Assembly (NCBI GenBank): GCA_022843125.1
Contig: JALHOG010000001.1
Location: 170,821-234,820, forward strand
DNA from: Ilumatobacteraceae bacterium
Lineage (GTDB): Bacteria > Actinomycetota > Acidimicrobiia > Acidimicrobiales > Ilumatobacteraceae
Reading direction: 5' to 3'
Length of the DNA stretch: 64,000 nt
A program made the translations under genes and the position numbers. The stretch's first letter is position 1, and the number at the start of each line of letters is the position of its first letter. Below, one piece after another: positions 40,571 to 49,999 of the stretch. The notes beneath the pieces are model-generated. The model saw only the letters and a list, made by a program, of their open reading frames with translations, was not told the origin of the DNA and did not search any database.

Positions 40571-40664
40571 TCGACATCACGGCCCGAAGGACGCCGCACT
40601 CGTCGCGCCGTCATCACGCTGTCGTCACGGCGTGTCGCCCGATCCGGCAGTAGCGTGAGCGGAC

Positions 40665-41969
40665 GTGTCCACGATCGCCACGTCACGCCATGCCGACCTG
40701 CTCGCCCGCTACCGGCGGGCACTGCCCTCGTTCTTGAACCCGTACTACGCCGAGCCGATCGCGATCGATCACGGCGCGGGATCGTTCGTCTGGGACCTCG
40801 AGGGCACCCGGTACCTCGACTTCTTCGGCGGCGTGCTCACCACCATGATCGGGCACGACCACCCGGCCGTGACGCGAGCGGTGCAGGAGCAGGCCTCCAA
40901 GGTGTTGCACACCTCCACGCTCTACCTGTCCGAGCCGATGATCGAGTTCGCCGAGATGGTGGCCGAAGCGTCGGGCATTCCCGACGCTCGCGTGTACTTC
41001 ACGCCGTCGGGCAGTGAAGCGAATGACGCTGCGCTGTTGCTGGCATCGAACTACCGGCGTTCGTCCCAGATCCTTGCGATCCGCAACAGCTACCACGGCC
41101 GCACGTTCAGCACGCAGGCGATCACGTCACACTCGTCGTGGCGTTCGACAGCACTGTCAGGGCTGTCGGTGCAGTTCGTCCAGGGCGGGTACCGGCTGCG
41201 TTCGCCGTTCCGGGCACTCGACGACGACGCATTCGTCGACGCCTGCGTCGCCGACCTGGTGCAGGTGCTCGACATGACGTCGGCCGGCGATGTCGCCGCG
41301 ATGATCGCTGAGCCGATCCAGGGCGTCGGAGGCTTCGCGACGCCGCCCGATGGGATGTTCGGGCGCTTCGGCAAGGAGCTGTCGAACCGCGGGATCCTGT
41401 TCATCTCCGACGAGGTCCAGACCGGGTGGGGCCGCACCGGCGAGCATTTCTGGGGCTATCAGGCCCACGGCATCGTGCCCGACATGCTCACGTTCGCGAA
41501 GGGTGTGGGCAACGGGATCACGCTCGCCGGAGTGGTCGCCAGAGCCGAGATCATGGACTCGATCAAGGTGCTCCAGTTCTCGACGTTCGGCGGCAACCCG
41601 CTGTCGGCGGTCGCGGGGATCGCGACCCTCCGCACCGTCCAGGAAGAGAACCTGCAGGCGAACGCCAAGGCGATGGGTGAGCGATTCGCAGCAGCGATGA
41701 CCCCGGTGGCCGACGCAACCCCGTGGATCGCAGAGCTGCGCGGCCGGGGTCTGATGTGGGCTTTCGAAGTCTGCCAGCCCGGGACGATCGAGCCCGACAA
41801 GCAGCGCACGGTCGAGTTCCACGAGGCATGCAAGCGACACGGCCTGCTCGTCGGCAAGGGTGGCCTCTACGGCAACGTCATCCGCTTGGCTCCGATGCTC
41901 AACGTGACCGAAGCCGAACTCGACGAGGGCATCTCAGCGATCAGTGCTGCCATCGCCGACGTCGCCTGA
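40665..41969 (+). CDS. class-III PLP-dependent aminotransferase
   Basis: SGSEANDAALLLA, ISDEVQTGWGRTG, TFAKGVGNG. Confidence 0.92.
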   Translation: MSTIATSRHADLLARYRRALPSFLNPYYAEPIAIDHGAGSFVWDLEGTRYLDFFGGVLTTMIGHDHPAVTRAVQEQASKVLHTSTLYLSEPMIEFAEMVAEASGIPDARVYFTPSGSEANDAALLLASNYRRSSQILAIRNSYHGRTFSTQAITSHSSWRSTALSGLSVQFVQGGYRLRSPFRALDDDAFVDACVADLVQVLDMTSAGDVAAMIAEPIQGVGGFATPPDGMFGRFGKELSNRGILFISDEVQTGWGRTGEHFWGYQAHGIVPDMLTFAKGVGNGITLAGVVARAEIMDSIKVLQFSTFGGNPLSAVAGIATLRTVQEENLQANAKAMGERFAAAMTPVADATPWIAELRGRGLMWAFEVCQPGTIEPDKQRTVEFHEACKRHGLLVGKGGLYGNVIRLAPMLNVTEAELDEGISAISAAIADVA

Positions 41970-41995
41970 GCGCATCGCTGTGCGGGTCGCGTCGG

Positions 41996-42487
41996 TCAGC
42001 GGGCGATCAACACCGGAACATCGGCATCCTTCGCAACGGTGTCGGACACCGACCCGGCGAACAGCCTGTTGAACCACGTGCGGTCGTGGGTGCCCACCAC
42101 GATGACGTCGACACGCTGGTCGCGTGCGGCGGCGAGGATCGCCTCGGCTGGATCGCCGGTGTCGCCGACCACATGCGCGTCGGCGATTCCTGCCTTACGG
42201 GCGACTTCGTCGGCGCGCCGCTCCGCTTCGTCGACGTGGTGCCGGGCGACGTCGTCGGGCGACGCCGCGGCGTGGAGTGCGAGCGGCAACCCGCCGATCA
42301 CGCCTGCGCCCGGGAAGAGCGGATACGGCGTGCCTGCCGGCAAGGACTCGTCGCCCCACATCAGCGATGTGCCGTGTGCGACGTTGAGCACGGTGTAGCG
42401 GGCCTCGTCGCCGAACAGCCGATGCGCGGTTGCGGCGGCGCGAACCGAACTCTCGGTGTCGTCGACGGCGATCAGCACATGGGTCAT
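41996..42487 (-). CDS. universal stress protein (UspA family)
   Basis: THVLIAVDDTESSVRA, VDVIVVGTHDRTWFNRLFAGSVSDTVAKDADVPVLIAR. Confidence 0.92.
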   Translation of the reverse strand: MTHVLIAVDDTESSVRAAATAHRLFGDEARYTVLNVAHGTSLMWGDESLPAGTPYPLFPGAGVIGGLPLALHAAASPDDVARHHVDEAERRADEVARKAGIADAHVVGDTGDPAEAILAAARDQRVDVIVVGTHDRTWFNRLFAGSVSDTVAKDADVPVLIAR

Positions 42488-42496
42488 GCCCGGTCG

Positions 42497-42522
42497 GTTC
42501 CCCCGACCGGTGCCGTCGAAAC
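42497..42522 (-). promoter_or_regulatory. candidate stress-sigma promoter of usp (leaderless)
   Basis: minus strand GTTT-N16-GGGAAC-N9-ATG(42487). Confidence 0.65.
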
Positions 42523-42525
42523 CGC

Positions 42526-42681
42526 TCAGGCGTGTGACCGGAAGACGCTGTAACCGCCGGGGCCCACGAGGGCTGCTGCGACCAGCAACACGATGCCGAG
42601 GACGATCTGGCCCTGGAGGAGTTGGATGACACCGATCACGACGAGGATGACGGCGAGGATCCAGAGAATGGTGGCGTTCAT
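42526..42681 (-). CDS. small hydrophobic protein (DUF6131-like)
   Basis: MNATILWILAVILVVIGVIQLLQGQIVLGIVLLVAAALVGPGGYSVF; AGGAG SD. Confidence 0.7.
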   Translation of the reverse strand: MNATILWILAVILVVIGVIQLLQGQIVLGIVLLVAAALVGPGGYSVFRSHA

Positions 42682-42897
42682 GACAGTGCTCCTTTGTTGC
42701 GTGCGGTCGTCGCACGCCCGTGGTCGACACGACGTTGGCCGTGCCTCGGGATGTTGGAGCAGTACCGCGTCAGCTCGCGATCGAAACGGGCCGGGCCATC
42801 CGGCGGGTCTGGTGTGCCCGCGCCGTTCGGTCTTGTCGCGGTCCGAGTGGTCGGGCGGCTCGTGTGGCAACGGGGCGTCGATCAGCACCGCTCTCCT

Positions 42898-43335
42898 TCA
42901 GGCCGAGGGCGGTGCCGCCGCCGGTTGCGCTAGACCGTCCGTTCCGGCTGCCGTGAGCCCGAACTGATCACGCAGCCCGGTGATCTCGAGCAGGCGACCC
43001 AGCTCGGGTCCGACGTTGCGGAGCGCGACGTGCGTTCCTCGCCGTCCTGCTCGCAAGCTGGCTGCGACCAGTGTGCGCAGTCCCGACGAGTCCATGAACT
43101 CGACGCCGCGCAGATCGACCACGAGCGGGCAATGGTGGGCTGCCCCGGCTTCGGCGGCCTCGAGAGCACGCTCCATCGATGCTGCGCTGGCCGCGTCGAG
43201 ATCTCCCGACACGACGATCGCCCCGTCGTGACCGGAGGTGATCCTCAGGCCACGTTGATCCGCTCGGCGTTCGGTGCCGCTACCGGAACGGTCCGTGCTC
43301 CGCATGGTCGTGTTCAGCAGCGTTGTGCGTCTCAT
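42898..43335 (-). CDS. STAS-domain anti-sigma factor antagonist
   Basis: LVVDLRGVEFMDSSGLRTLVAASLRA. Confidence 0.88.
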   Translation of the reverse strand: MRRTTLLNTTMRSTDRSGSGTERRADQRGLRITSGHDGAIVVSGDLDAASAASMERALEAAEAGAAHHCPLVVDLRGVEFMDSSGLRTLVAASLRAGRRGTHVALRNVGPELGRLLEITGLRDQFGLTAAGTDGLAQPAAAPPSA

Positions 43336-43464
43336 GTGTTCCCCGCGTCTCGTGCGTACCGCCTCGTGCCCAGCTGGATACCCGGCGCGGTCGGTCGCGA
43401 CACGCCCGTGGACGCCGTCGCCACCGGGGAGCCCCTCGCAGAGGAGTGACCAACGGTTCCGAAA

Positions 43465-43500
43465 ACGGGCGACACGGCGAACCCTGAGGTTCGCCGTGTC
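43465..43500 (-). terminator. intrinsic terminator downstream of csbD-like gene
   Basis: GACACGGCGAACC-tetraloop-GGTTCGCCGTGTC perfect 13-bp stem followed on minus strand by GCCCGTTTTC. Confidence 0.8.
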
Positions 43501-43532
43501 ACCTTGCTCGGACCTGGATACAGGTCGATGGG

Positions 43533-43715
43533 TCAGCGGTCGCGGATCTTGTCGATCGCGTCCTTCGCCCTGTCTCCGGCACGCTCGACACCCTTCTTCA
43601 GGTCAGCCGCGCGCTGGTCATTGCGGCCTTCACGCTTCATCTCATCGTCGTCGGTGACGCTGCCGACGGCTTCCTTCGCTCGGCCCTTGATCTCATCCAT
43701 CTTCGAGTCGCTCAT
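43533..43715 (-). CDS. CsbD-family stress protein
   Basis: MDEIKGRAKEAVGSVTDDDEMKREGR. Confidence 0.92.
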   Translation of the reverse strand: MSDSKMDEIKGRAKEAVGSVTDDDEMKREGRNDQRAADLKKGVERAGDRAKDAIDKIRDR

Positions 43716-43781
43716 CGCTGCTCCTGTCGTAGGGGTTTGGTGTGACCGAGAGGTACCCGGCTCCGACGGGGACCGAAACGG

Positions 43782-44522
43782 TCAGCGCTTCGACCCGGCG
43801 GAACTGCGTGCCGCCGGCTTCTTCGCCGGCGACCTCGTGGCGGTCGAGTGCTTGGCGGCTGTCTTCTGCGCGCTCGTCTTCTGCGCGTTCGTCTTGTTTG
43901 CTGCCGTCTGCTTCGCTGCCTGCTTCTTGGCGGCTGTCTTCTTGGCGGCAGTCTTCTTTGCCGCCGGCTTCTTCGCTGCCGGCTTCTTCTTGGCAGTGCT
44001 CGCGGAGCGCCGCTTCGACTCACTGACCCGCGTGGCGCCGCTCGATCGGCCCTGACGCTTGCTCGACCGTCGCGCCGTCGGCTCCGGCACCGGGAGCCCG
44101 GCGGCTTCCTTGGCGGCCGCGATCGCATCGCCCATCGCCTGCCACTCGTCGCGCTCCAAGGCGTTCCGGAGCTCAGGGAGTAGCTCTCGCTCCTCCTCCT
44201 CGACGTGGTGCGAGACGCCGCCGGCGAGCATCTGGACCGCAGCCCCGAAGCCCGGCAGCTCGAGCATCGACATCATCGTCGCCAACCCCTGTCGCGCAAG
44301 GCCGTGTTCGATCTCGGCTTCCTCGCGGTCGTCTTCACCGACGACGTCGGAGACCGGCGGGTAGACGATCGATTCCTCGATCTCCATGTGAGCGGTCAGC
44401 TTCAGGTTCACCTCGTGCGCGAGTTCGTTGCGCTCGTCGCCCTCGTCGGTGTCGGCGAGCCGCTTCAGCAGCTGCTCGACCTCGCGATGATCGGCCTTGA
44501 GGATCCGCATCGGATCGTTCAT
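43782..44522 (-). CDS. hemerythrin-like HHE domain protein with histone H1-like Lys/Ala tail
   Basis: LKADHREVEQLLKRL, LTAHMEIEESIVYP, HHVEEEERELLPEL; tail AKKKPAAKKPAAKKTAAKKTAAKKQAAK. Confidence 0.88.
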   Translation of the reverse strand: MNDPMRILKADHREVEQLLKRLADTDEGDERNELAHEVNLKLTAHMEIEESIVYPPVSDVVGEDDREEAEIEHGLARQGLATMMSMLELPGFGAAVQMLAGGVSHHVEEEERELLPELRNALERDEWQAMGDAIAAAKEAAGLPVPEPTARRSSKRQGRSSGATRVSESKRRSASTAKKKPAAKKPAAKKTAAKKTAAKKQAAKQTAANKTNAQKTSAQKTAAKHSTATRSPAKKPAARSSAGSKR

Positions 44523-44636
44523 GTGTCAGCTCCGTTCAGAAGGGTCGTGTGACCATTGGGACGGCGGCGAGATACCCGCCACAGCGCAGCGCCACACGCC
44601 AGCTGGGCGGTGACGAGCACCTCCGGTTGCGTCCGG

Positions 44637-44801
44637 TCAGCCGGGTTCGTTCGGCTCCGGAGCGTCCTCGCCGGGTTCGAACAACCACCGGCCTGGTGCA
44701 TCGGGGTCGAGCGCGTCGATCTCGTCCTGGTCGGGCTGATCGGGGTCGGACGGTGCGGGGTCCGGTTGAACGGGGTCGAGTTGGACGGGGTCGGGTTGCA
44801 T
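44637..44801 (-). CDS. 54-aa Asp/Pro-rich small protein
   Basis: MQPDPVQLDPVQPDPAPSDPDQPDQDEIDALDPDAPGRWLFEPGEDAPEPNEPG; GTTC-N16-GGGTAC-N9-ATG upstream. Confidence 0.5.
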   Translation of the reverse strand: MQPDPVQLDPVQPDPAPSDPDQPDQDEIDALDPDAPGRWLFEPGEDAPEPNEPG

Positions 44802-44810
44802 GGCCGATGG

Positions 44811-44836
44811 GTACCCGACGTCGGGTTCGGGTGAAC
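44811..44836 (-). promoter_or_regulatory. candidate stress-sigma promoter (leaderless)
   Basis: minus strand GTTC-N16-GGGTAC-N9-ATG(44801). Confidence 0.55.
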
Positions 44837-44876
44837 GGCGATCAAGCGGAGGGTCCGAGGCGCCGAAGATGAAGGT

Positions 44877-47468
44877 GTGGAGAGCACCCTTCGATCGGCG
44901 CGCCCGGACGCCGCGGACATGCGAGAGCTCGTCCGCGTCGCCGATCTGGTGCCCGCCCCGCTCTGGGTGAGCGACGGTCTCGCCGGGACGAACTGGGTGA
45001 ACCGTGCCATGGAGGCGCTCACCGGGCGCCCGGCCGGTGAATACGACGGGGTGGGTTGGGCCGATGACATCCACCCCGACGACGTCGACGCCTATGTGGC
45101 GCTCTGCGATCGCAAATGGGCGGCGCGCGAGCCGTACGAGGTGGTGTACCGGCTCCGCCGAGCCGATGGTGCGTGGCGCTGGATGGTCAACCGGGCGGTC
45201 CCCTTCGGCGACGGCGACGAGGCTGGCTACGTCGGGGCGTGCACCGACATCACGGATCAGCTCGAGTTGCTCGAGCAGGTCGACTCGGAACGGCAGCAGT
45301 TGTCGGTGCTGGTGCAGGTGCTGTCGGAGTTGGTGGGTGTCGCGACCGATCAATTGAACGACGCGCTGCGCTCGGTGCTGGCCCACATCGGCCGGTTCAC
45401 CGGCGTCGACCGCGTCGGGCTCGTGCGTATCGATCACACGCGGCGGACGATGGAGCTCGACTGGGCGTGGCACTCCGAGCGGGTGGCGCCCGACTTCGAG
45501 AGCGAGAAGTCGCTCTCGCTCGACGCTCACCCCGAAGTGGCGCGCCGACTCGAGGCCCACGAGATCGTCCCGATCGACGACGTCGAGCTGATGCCCGACT
45601 CCGAGGCCGTGGATCGTGAGATGCTGCGCGGCCGCGGGATCCGGTCGAACGCCGTGGTGCCGATCGTGCTCGGCCGGGTGGTGACCGGACTGCTGTTCCT
45701 CGACGACCACCACGAGCCACGTGAGTGGGCCCCGCTGCTGCCGGCGCTCCAGGTGGTCGGGCACGCCCTCGCGTCGGCGCTCGGTCGGTACGAGTCGGAC
45801 GTCGCGCAGCGTGCGGTGGAGGTCCAGTTCCACGCCCTGTTCGACACGAACCCGCTGCCGATGTTCGTCGTCGCGCCCGACACGTTGCGCATCCAGGAGG
45901 TCAACCAGGCCGCGATCGACCTGTACGGCGACCAGGCGTTCCTCGTCGCTCAACAGCTCACCGACCTGCATCCCGCCGACGAGCGGTCTGCGGTCGAGAC
46001 GCTGAGCGCTCGAACCGAGGGTGGCCGGTTCCGGGCGGGGCCGTGGCACCATACCGTTCGGGGTGGCCGTCTCATCGACGTCGAGGTCAGCGCCCAGCGC
46101 GTTCCGCTCGGTGACCGCTCGTTCCTGTTGCTCGTGGTGCACGACGTCACCGAACAACTCCGGCTGGAGGCCGAGCTGCGCCATCAGGCGTTCCACGATT
46201 CGCTGACGGGGTTGCCGAACCGCACCGTGCTCGATCGGCGGCTGGCGACCGGCGACGCACCGGCGGCTCAGTCGCCCGGCGCCGCGGTCATCCTGCTCGA
46301 CCTCGACGGGTTCAAGACGGTGAACGACAGCCTCGGGCATCACGCCGGCGACCGTCTCCTCGTCAGCGTCGCAGAGCGGCTGCGCGAGTCGGTGGGGCCC
46401 GACCACACGGTCGCGCGTCTCGGCGGTGACGAGTTCGCGGTGATCATCGACGGGCCCGACGCCGACGTGGTGGCGCGCAACGTGGCGGCGCGCATCGAGC
46501 GGGCACTCGCCGAGCCGATCGATCTCGACGGGCGCGACGTGATCGTGTCGGCTTCGCTGGGGATCTCGCACGCAGCCGACGCCGGGCGCACTGCGGAGGT
46601 GCTGCTGCGCAACGCCGACCTCGCGATGTTCGCGGCGAAGGACGCGGGTCGCGGCCGCACCGTCGAGTTCGACGAGGATCTCGAACGCCGGGCCCACGAG
46701 CGGCTCACGCTCCAGACCGACCTGCATCGGGCGCTCCGCAACGGCGAGTTCGTGGTCCACTACCAGCCGACGATCGACCTCGCGACCGGTGCGATGGTGG
46801 GTGTCGAGGCGCTCGTGCGGTGGCAGCACCCGACGAAGGGTCTGCTCGCGCCCGGCCAGTTCCTCCCGGCGATCGAGCACCACCCGCTGATCGAGCAGCT
46901 CGGAGAGTGGGTGCTCGGGGAGGCGTGTCGCCAGGCGCGCGAGTGGAGCGACGCGCATGGCACGTCCCCTTCGATCGCCGTGAATGTCGCGCCGCGTCAG
47001 CTCAGCGATCCGGCGTTCGTCGGCTCGGTGGTCGAACTCCTCGAGCGCCACTCGATTGCGCCCGACCAGCTCGTGCTGGAGATCACCGAACGCTCACTCC
47101 TCGACGACGCAGCGTCACTCGACCGTCTCGCCGCGTTGCGCGCGGTCGGGGTGCGGCTGGCCGTCGACGACTTCGGTACCGGCTACTCGTCGTTGAGCTA
47201 CCTGCGCATGCTGCCGGTCGACATCTTGAAGATCGACCGCAGCTTCGTCGCGGCGATGGACGATCGCGACGAGCGCTCGATCGCGCTCGTGGCCATGATC
47301 ATCGAGCTCGCCGACGTGCTCGGTCTCGAAACCGTCGCCGAGGGCATCGAGGACGAGGCGCAGATCACCACGCTCCGCCGACTCGGCTGCCATCTCGGCC
47401 AGGGCTACTTCATCGGCCGACCAGCCCCACCCGACACGATCACACCGGACGAACCTGCTCGAGCGTGA
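44877..47468 (+). CDS. PAS-GAF-PAS-GGDEF-EAL cyclic-di-GMP turnover protein
   Basis: [37 protein letters not shown]. Confidence 0.92.
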   Translation: MESTLRSARPDAADMRELVRVADLVPAPLWVSDGLAGTNWVNRAMEALTGRPAGEYDGVGWADDIHPDDVDAYVALCDRKWAAREPYEVVYRLRRADGAWRWMVNRAVPFGDGDEAGYVGACTDITDQLELLEQVDSERQQLSVLVQVLSELVGVATDQLNDALRSVLAHIGRFTGVDRVGLVRIDHTRRTMELDWAWHSERVAPDFESEKSLSLDAHPEVARRLEAHEIVPIDDVELMPDSEAVDREMLRGRGIRSNAVVPIVLGRVVTGLLFLDDHHEPREWAPLLPALQVVGHALASALGRYESDVAQRAVEVQFHALFDTNPLPMFVVAPDTLRIQEVNQAAIDLYGDQAFLVAQQLTDLHPADERSAVETLSARTEGGRFRAGPWHHTVRGGRLIDVEVSAQRVPLGDRSFLLLVVHDVTEQLRLEAELRHQAFHDSLTGLPNRTVLDRRLATGDAPAAQSPGAAVILLDLDGFKTVNDSLGHHAGDRLLVSVAERLRESVGPDHTVARLGGDEFAVIIDGPDADVVARNVAARIERALAEPIDLDGRDVIVSASLGISHAADAGRTAEVLLRNADLAMFAAKDAGRGRTVEFDEDLERRAHERLTLQTDLHRALRNGEFVVHYQPTIDLATGAMVGVEALVRWQHPTKGLLAPGQFLPAIEHHPLIEQLGEWVLGEACRQAREWSDAHGTSPSIAVNVAPRQLSDPAFVGSVVELLERHSIAPDQLVLEITERSLLDDAASLDRLAALRAVGVRLAVDDFGTGYSSLSYLRMLPVDILKIDRSFVAAMDDRDERSIALVAMIIELADVLGLETVAEGIEDEAQITTLRRLGCHLGQGYFIGRPAPPDTITPDEPARA

Positions 47469-48495
47469 CCGAGCCCGCGCTCGAGAACGAGGCGGTCGCT
47501 GCGAGGGCGACGTCCAACGCGGCGAGTGCTTGCCGTGGGGTGCCGAGCTCGATCGGGGTGTCGTCGGCGACCCGTCGCAGGAAGTACTCCATCTCCGGGA
47601 GCCACGGATCGGCGCTGTCGACCGACACGGTGCGTGCCGGCTCGCCTCCGTCGGGACAGATCCTGATGACGGGCGGCACCACAGGCGTGATCTGACTGGC
47701 ATCGCGTCCAGAGCCCGGTTCGCTCGGGTCGACCTCGTACCCGAAGTGCACCGAACCGCGCTCGCAGTACACGCTCAACGACGTCGAGAACGGGTGCGAG
47801 GTCGGCATCGCCACGCTCCCCTCGACCACTGCTCGCGCCCCGTCGTACTCGACACCGACGACGACGTGTGAGGCGCCGGCACCGGATCCGCGCAGCACGA
47901 ACGACGAGACCGACGTCGGAGTACCGAGGATCGAGTTCATCAGGTCGAAGTCGTGGACGAGGACGAGCGGGCCGATTCCTCCGGTCGCCTCGACATCGGC
48001 GAGCCATCCGGTCGTTGCCGGTGGCGGTTGCACGCGGGTGCACACGACGGAGATCGGTCGCCCGAGGCTGCCCCCGGTGGCGATCGCGTGCACCTCCGGG
48101 TAGCCGGGCCAGAACCGGAGCACGTGACCGACCATCAGCCGGCCTCCGGTGCGGTCGACCGTCTCGATGATCGCTTCGGCGTCGGCGCGCTCGAGGGCGA
48201 TCGGCTTCTCGACGAAGACGCTCTTGCCGAGGCCCAGAGCGAGCTCGACCGCGGCGCGATTGAACCGTGGCGGAACGGAGATCACCACTGCGTCGACGTC
48301 CGCTGACGAGATCGCCGCGTCCATCGATTCGACAGGCACGGCACCGAGTTCACCGGCGACCGAAGCGGCCCGGGCCGCGTCGGTGTCGAACACGCAGGTG
48401 ACGTGCGCCAGATCGCCGAACGAGTTGGCGCTGCGCCCGTGGACGGAGCCCATCACACCTGCGCCGACGAGCGCGACCCCGATCATCGGAACCAA
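47440..48495 (-). CDS. Gfo/Idh/MocA-family oxidoreductase
   Basis: GVALVGAGVMGSVHGRS, VFVEKPIAL. Confidence 0.9.
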   Translation of the reverse strand: MVPMIGVALVGAGVMGSVHGRSANSFGDLAHVTCVFDTDAARAASVAGELGAVPVESMDAAISSADVDAVVISVPPRFNRAAVELALGLGKSVFVEKPIALERADAEAIIETVDRTGGRLMVGHVLRFWPGYPEVHAIATGGSLGRPISVVCTRVQPPPATTGWLADVEATGGIGPLVLVHDFDLMNSILGTPTSVSSFVLRGSGAGASHVVVGVEYDGARAVVEGSVAMPTSHPFSTSLSVYCERGSVHFGYEVDPSEPGSGRDASQITPVVPPVIRICPDGGEPARTVSVDSADPWLPEMEYFLRRVADDTPIELGTPRQALAALDVALAATASFSSAGSVTLEQVRPV

Positions 48496-48641
48496 CAGGT
48501 CTGTACGTTCGAGCGGATCCCCATCCCGTCATTCCAGCAGAAACGCGGTCGCTCGTGCTGACCCGCGTGTCGGAGCGATCAGCCTTGATGATCAGCCTTG
48601 ATGTGGTCTTGACGAGGTACCGCATCGTCAGCCGCCGATAG

Positions 48642-49289
48642 ATGGGTGTGACGATCATCGTCCCCATGGGGCAGTCGCGCACGGGCATCGCACTGCCCGA
48701 TGCGGAGCGGGAGGTCACGGGCGCGCGCCTCGGCTTCCCGCGCCTGACGGCTGTGTTGGCGATCGCCTCCTACGTCGCGTGTGTCGTGACGACCGCGGTG
48801 ACGGCGTGGTCGATTCGCGGTGACCGTGCCATCGGTGTGGTCGGTCCGGAGCAGATGTGGCGAATCAGTTGGGCAGCGACCGCGGTCGCTCTCGTGATCA
48901 CTGCAGTGTGGACGCACCGAGTTGCGTCGAGCGCGCGCCGACGAGGTGTTCCGATCGTGCGACCGCTGCGCGCTGCGATGACGTGGTTCGTGCCGATCGT
49001 CGGCCCGCCGAGCGCCATCCGTCAACTCGGTCGACTCCTCCGCGAGTTCGACTACTCGGAGCGCCGCCTCGCGTTCTGGATGTATGCGCTGTACGCGCAC
49101 ACGGCGGTGATGCTCGCAGGGTCGATCGTGGTGTCGATCGGCTTCACCGAGCCCGACGGCATTGCCGTGATCGACGCCGTGCGCAGGCAGACCGACGTGC
49201 TCTGGCTGCAGGCCGCGATGTCAGCACTGCTCACCGCGCTCGCGACCCGAGCCGTGCTCCACGCAGACCGCGCAGTCGCTCGCACCTGA
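48642..49289 (+). CDS. DUF4328-like membrane protein
   Basis: multi-TM, WFVPIVGPPSAIRQLGRLLRE. Confidence 0.7.
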   Translation: MGVTIIVPMGQSRTGIALPDAEREVTGARLGFPRLTAVLAIASYVACVVTTAVTAWSIRGDRAIGVVGPEQMWRISWAATAVALVITAVWTHRVASSARRRGVPIVRPLRAAMTWFVPIVGPPSAIRQLGRLLREFDYSERRLAFWMYALYAHTAVMLAGSIVVSIGFTEPDGIAVIDAVRRQTDVLWLQAAMSALLTALATRAVLHADRAVART

Positions 49290-49298
49290 GCGCTTCGT

Positions 49299-49901
49299 CT
49301 ACTCCGGGATGCTGATGGCCCGGGGAGCGGTCAGGCCGTCGATGATGGCTTCGAGTGCGAGGCGGCGCTGGCGAGGTGTCGCGCCGCGGGCGCGTGCCAG
49401 GAGCGGGAACTCGGCCTCCCGGCCATCCAGATCGATGTTGTCGTTGTTGTTCACCGCAGCCCCGAGCACGTAGTCGTCGATGGCGTACAGGACGCACAGC
49501 GCGTCGTCCGGGGCCATGCCGGTCTCGGTGAGTCGGGTGAGCATGAGCTCGTAGTACGTGAACGACGCCGACGAACGCACGGGACGGATCGCGATCATCT
49601 CGGCGAGGTTCGGGTGCCCGGCGACCGCGTCGAGGAAGGCGAGCGCCTGGCCGAGCAACGCCGTCGGCAGGTCGGGGTGATCGATCGGCGTCAGGTCGAT
49701 CGCCTCCATCACCCGCGCGATCATCTGGTCGATCAGCGTGTCGCGGTCCTCGATGTGGTGGTAGAGCGAGGCCGACTTGGTGCCGAGCCGCTTCGACAGT
49801 GCCCGCATCGTCAACGCGTCGATCCCGGCGTCGTCGACGATCTCCATCGCCGCGTCGACAATGCGCTCCACCGACAGTTTCGGTGACGTCGGCCGACCCA
49901 T
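49299..49901 (-). CDS. TetR-family transcriptional regulator
   Basis: LSVERIVDAAMEIVDDAGIDALTMRALSKRLGTKSASLYHHIEDRDTLI. Confidence 0.92.
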   Translation of the reverse strand: MGRPTSPKLSVERIVDAAMEIVDDAGIDALTMRALSKRLGTKSASLYHHIEDRDTLIDQMIARVMEAIDLTPIDHPDLPTALLGQALAFLDAVAGHPNLAEMIAIRPVRSSASFTYYELMLTRLTETGMAPDDALCVLYAIDDYVLGAAVNNNDNIDLDGREAEFPLLARARGATPRQRRLALEAIIDGLTAPRAISIPE

Positions 49902-49999
49902 CCGGCCATCTTCGCAGACTGCCCGAGGCGCTCTCCGAGTTTGCTGCCATCACCGGATCCACCACTTCCGGGGGGACGCCGGGACGTGTGCTAGGTTGG

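Noticed and set aside
43890-44010. 15-bp periodic DNA (cttcttggcggct...) as a CRISPR or microsatellite
   Set aside because: It is the coding sequence of the Lys/Ala-rich tail; no spacers, imperfect units.
44637-47051. 804-aa minus-strand ORF
   Set aside because: Mostly antisense to the GGDEF/EAL gene; only its last 54 codons (from ATG 44801) are supported by an independent promoter-like motif.
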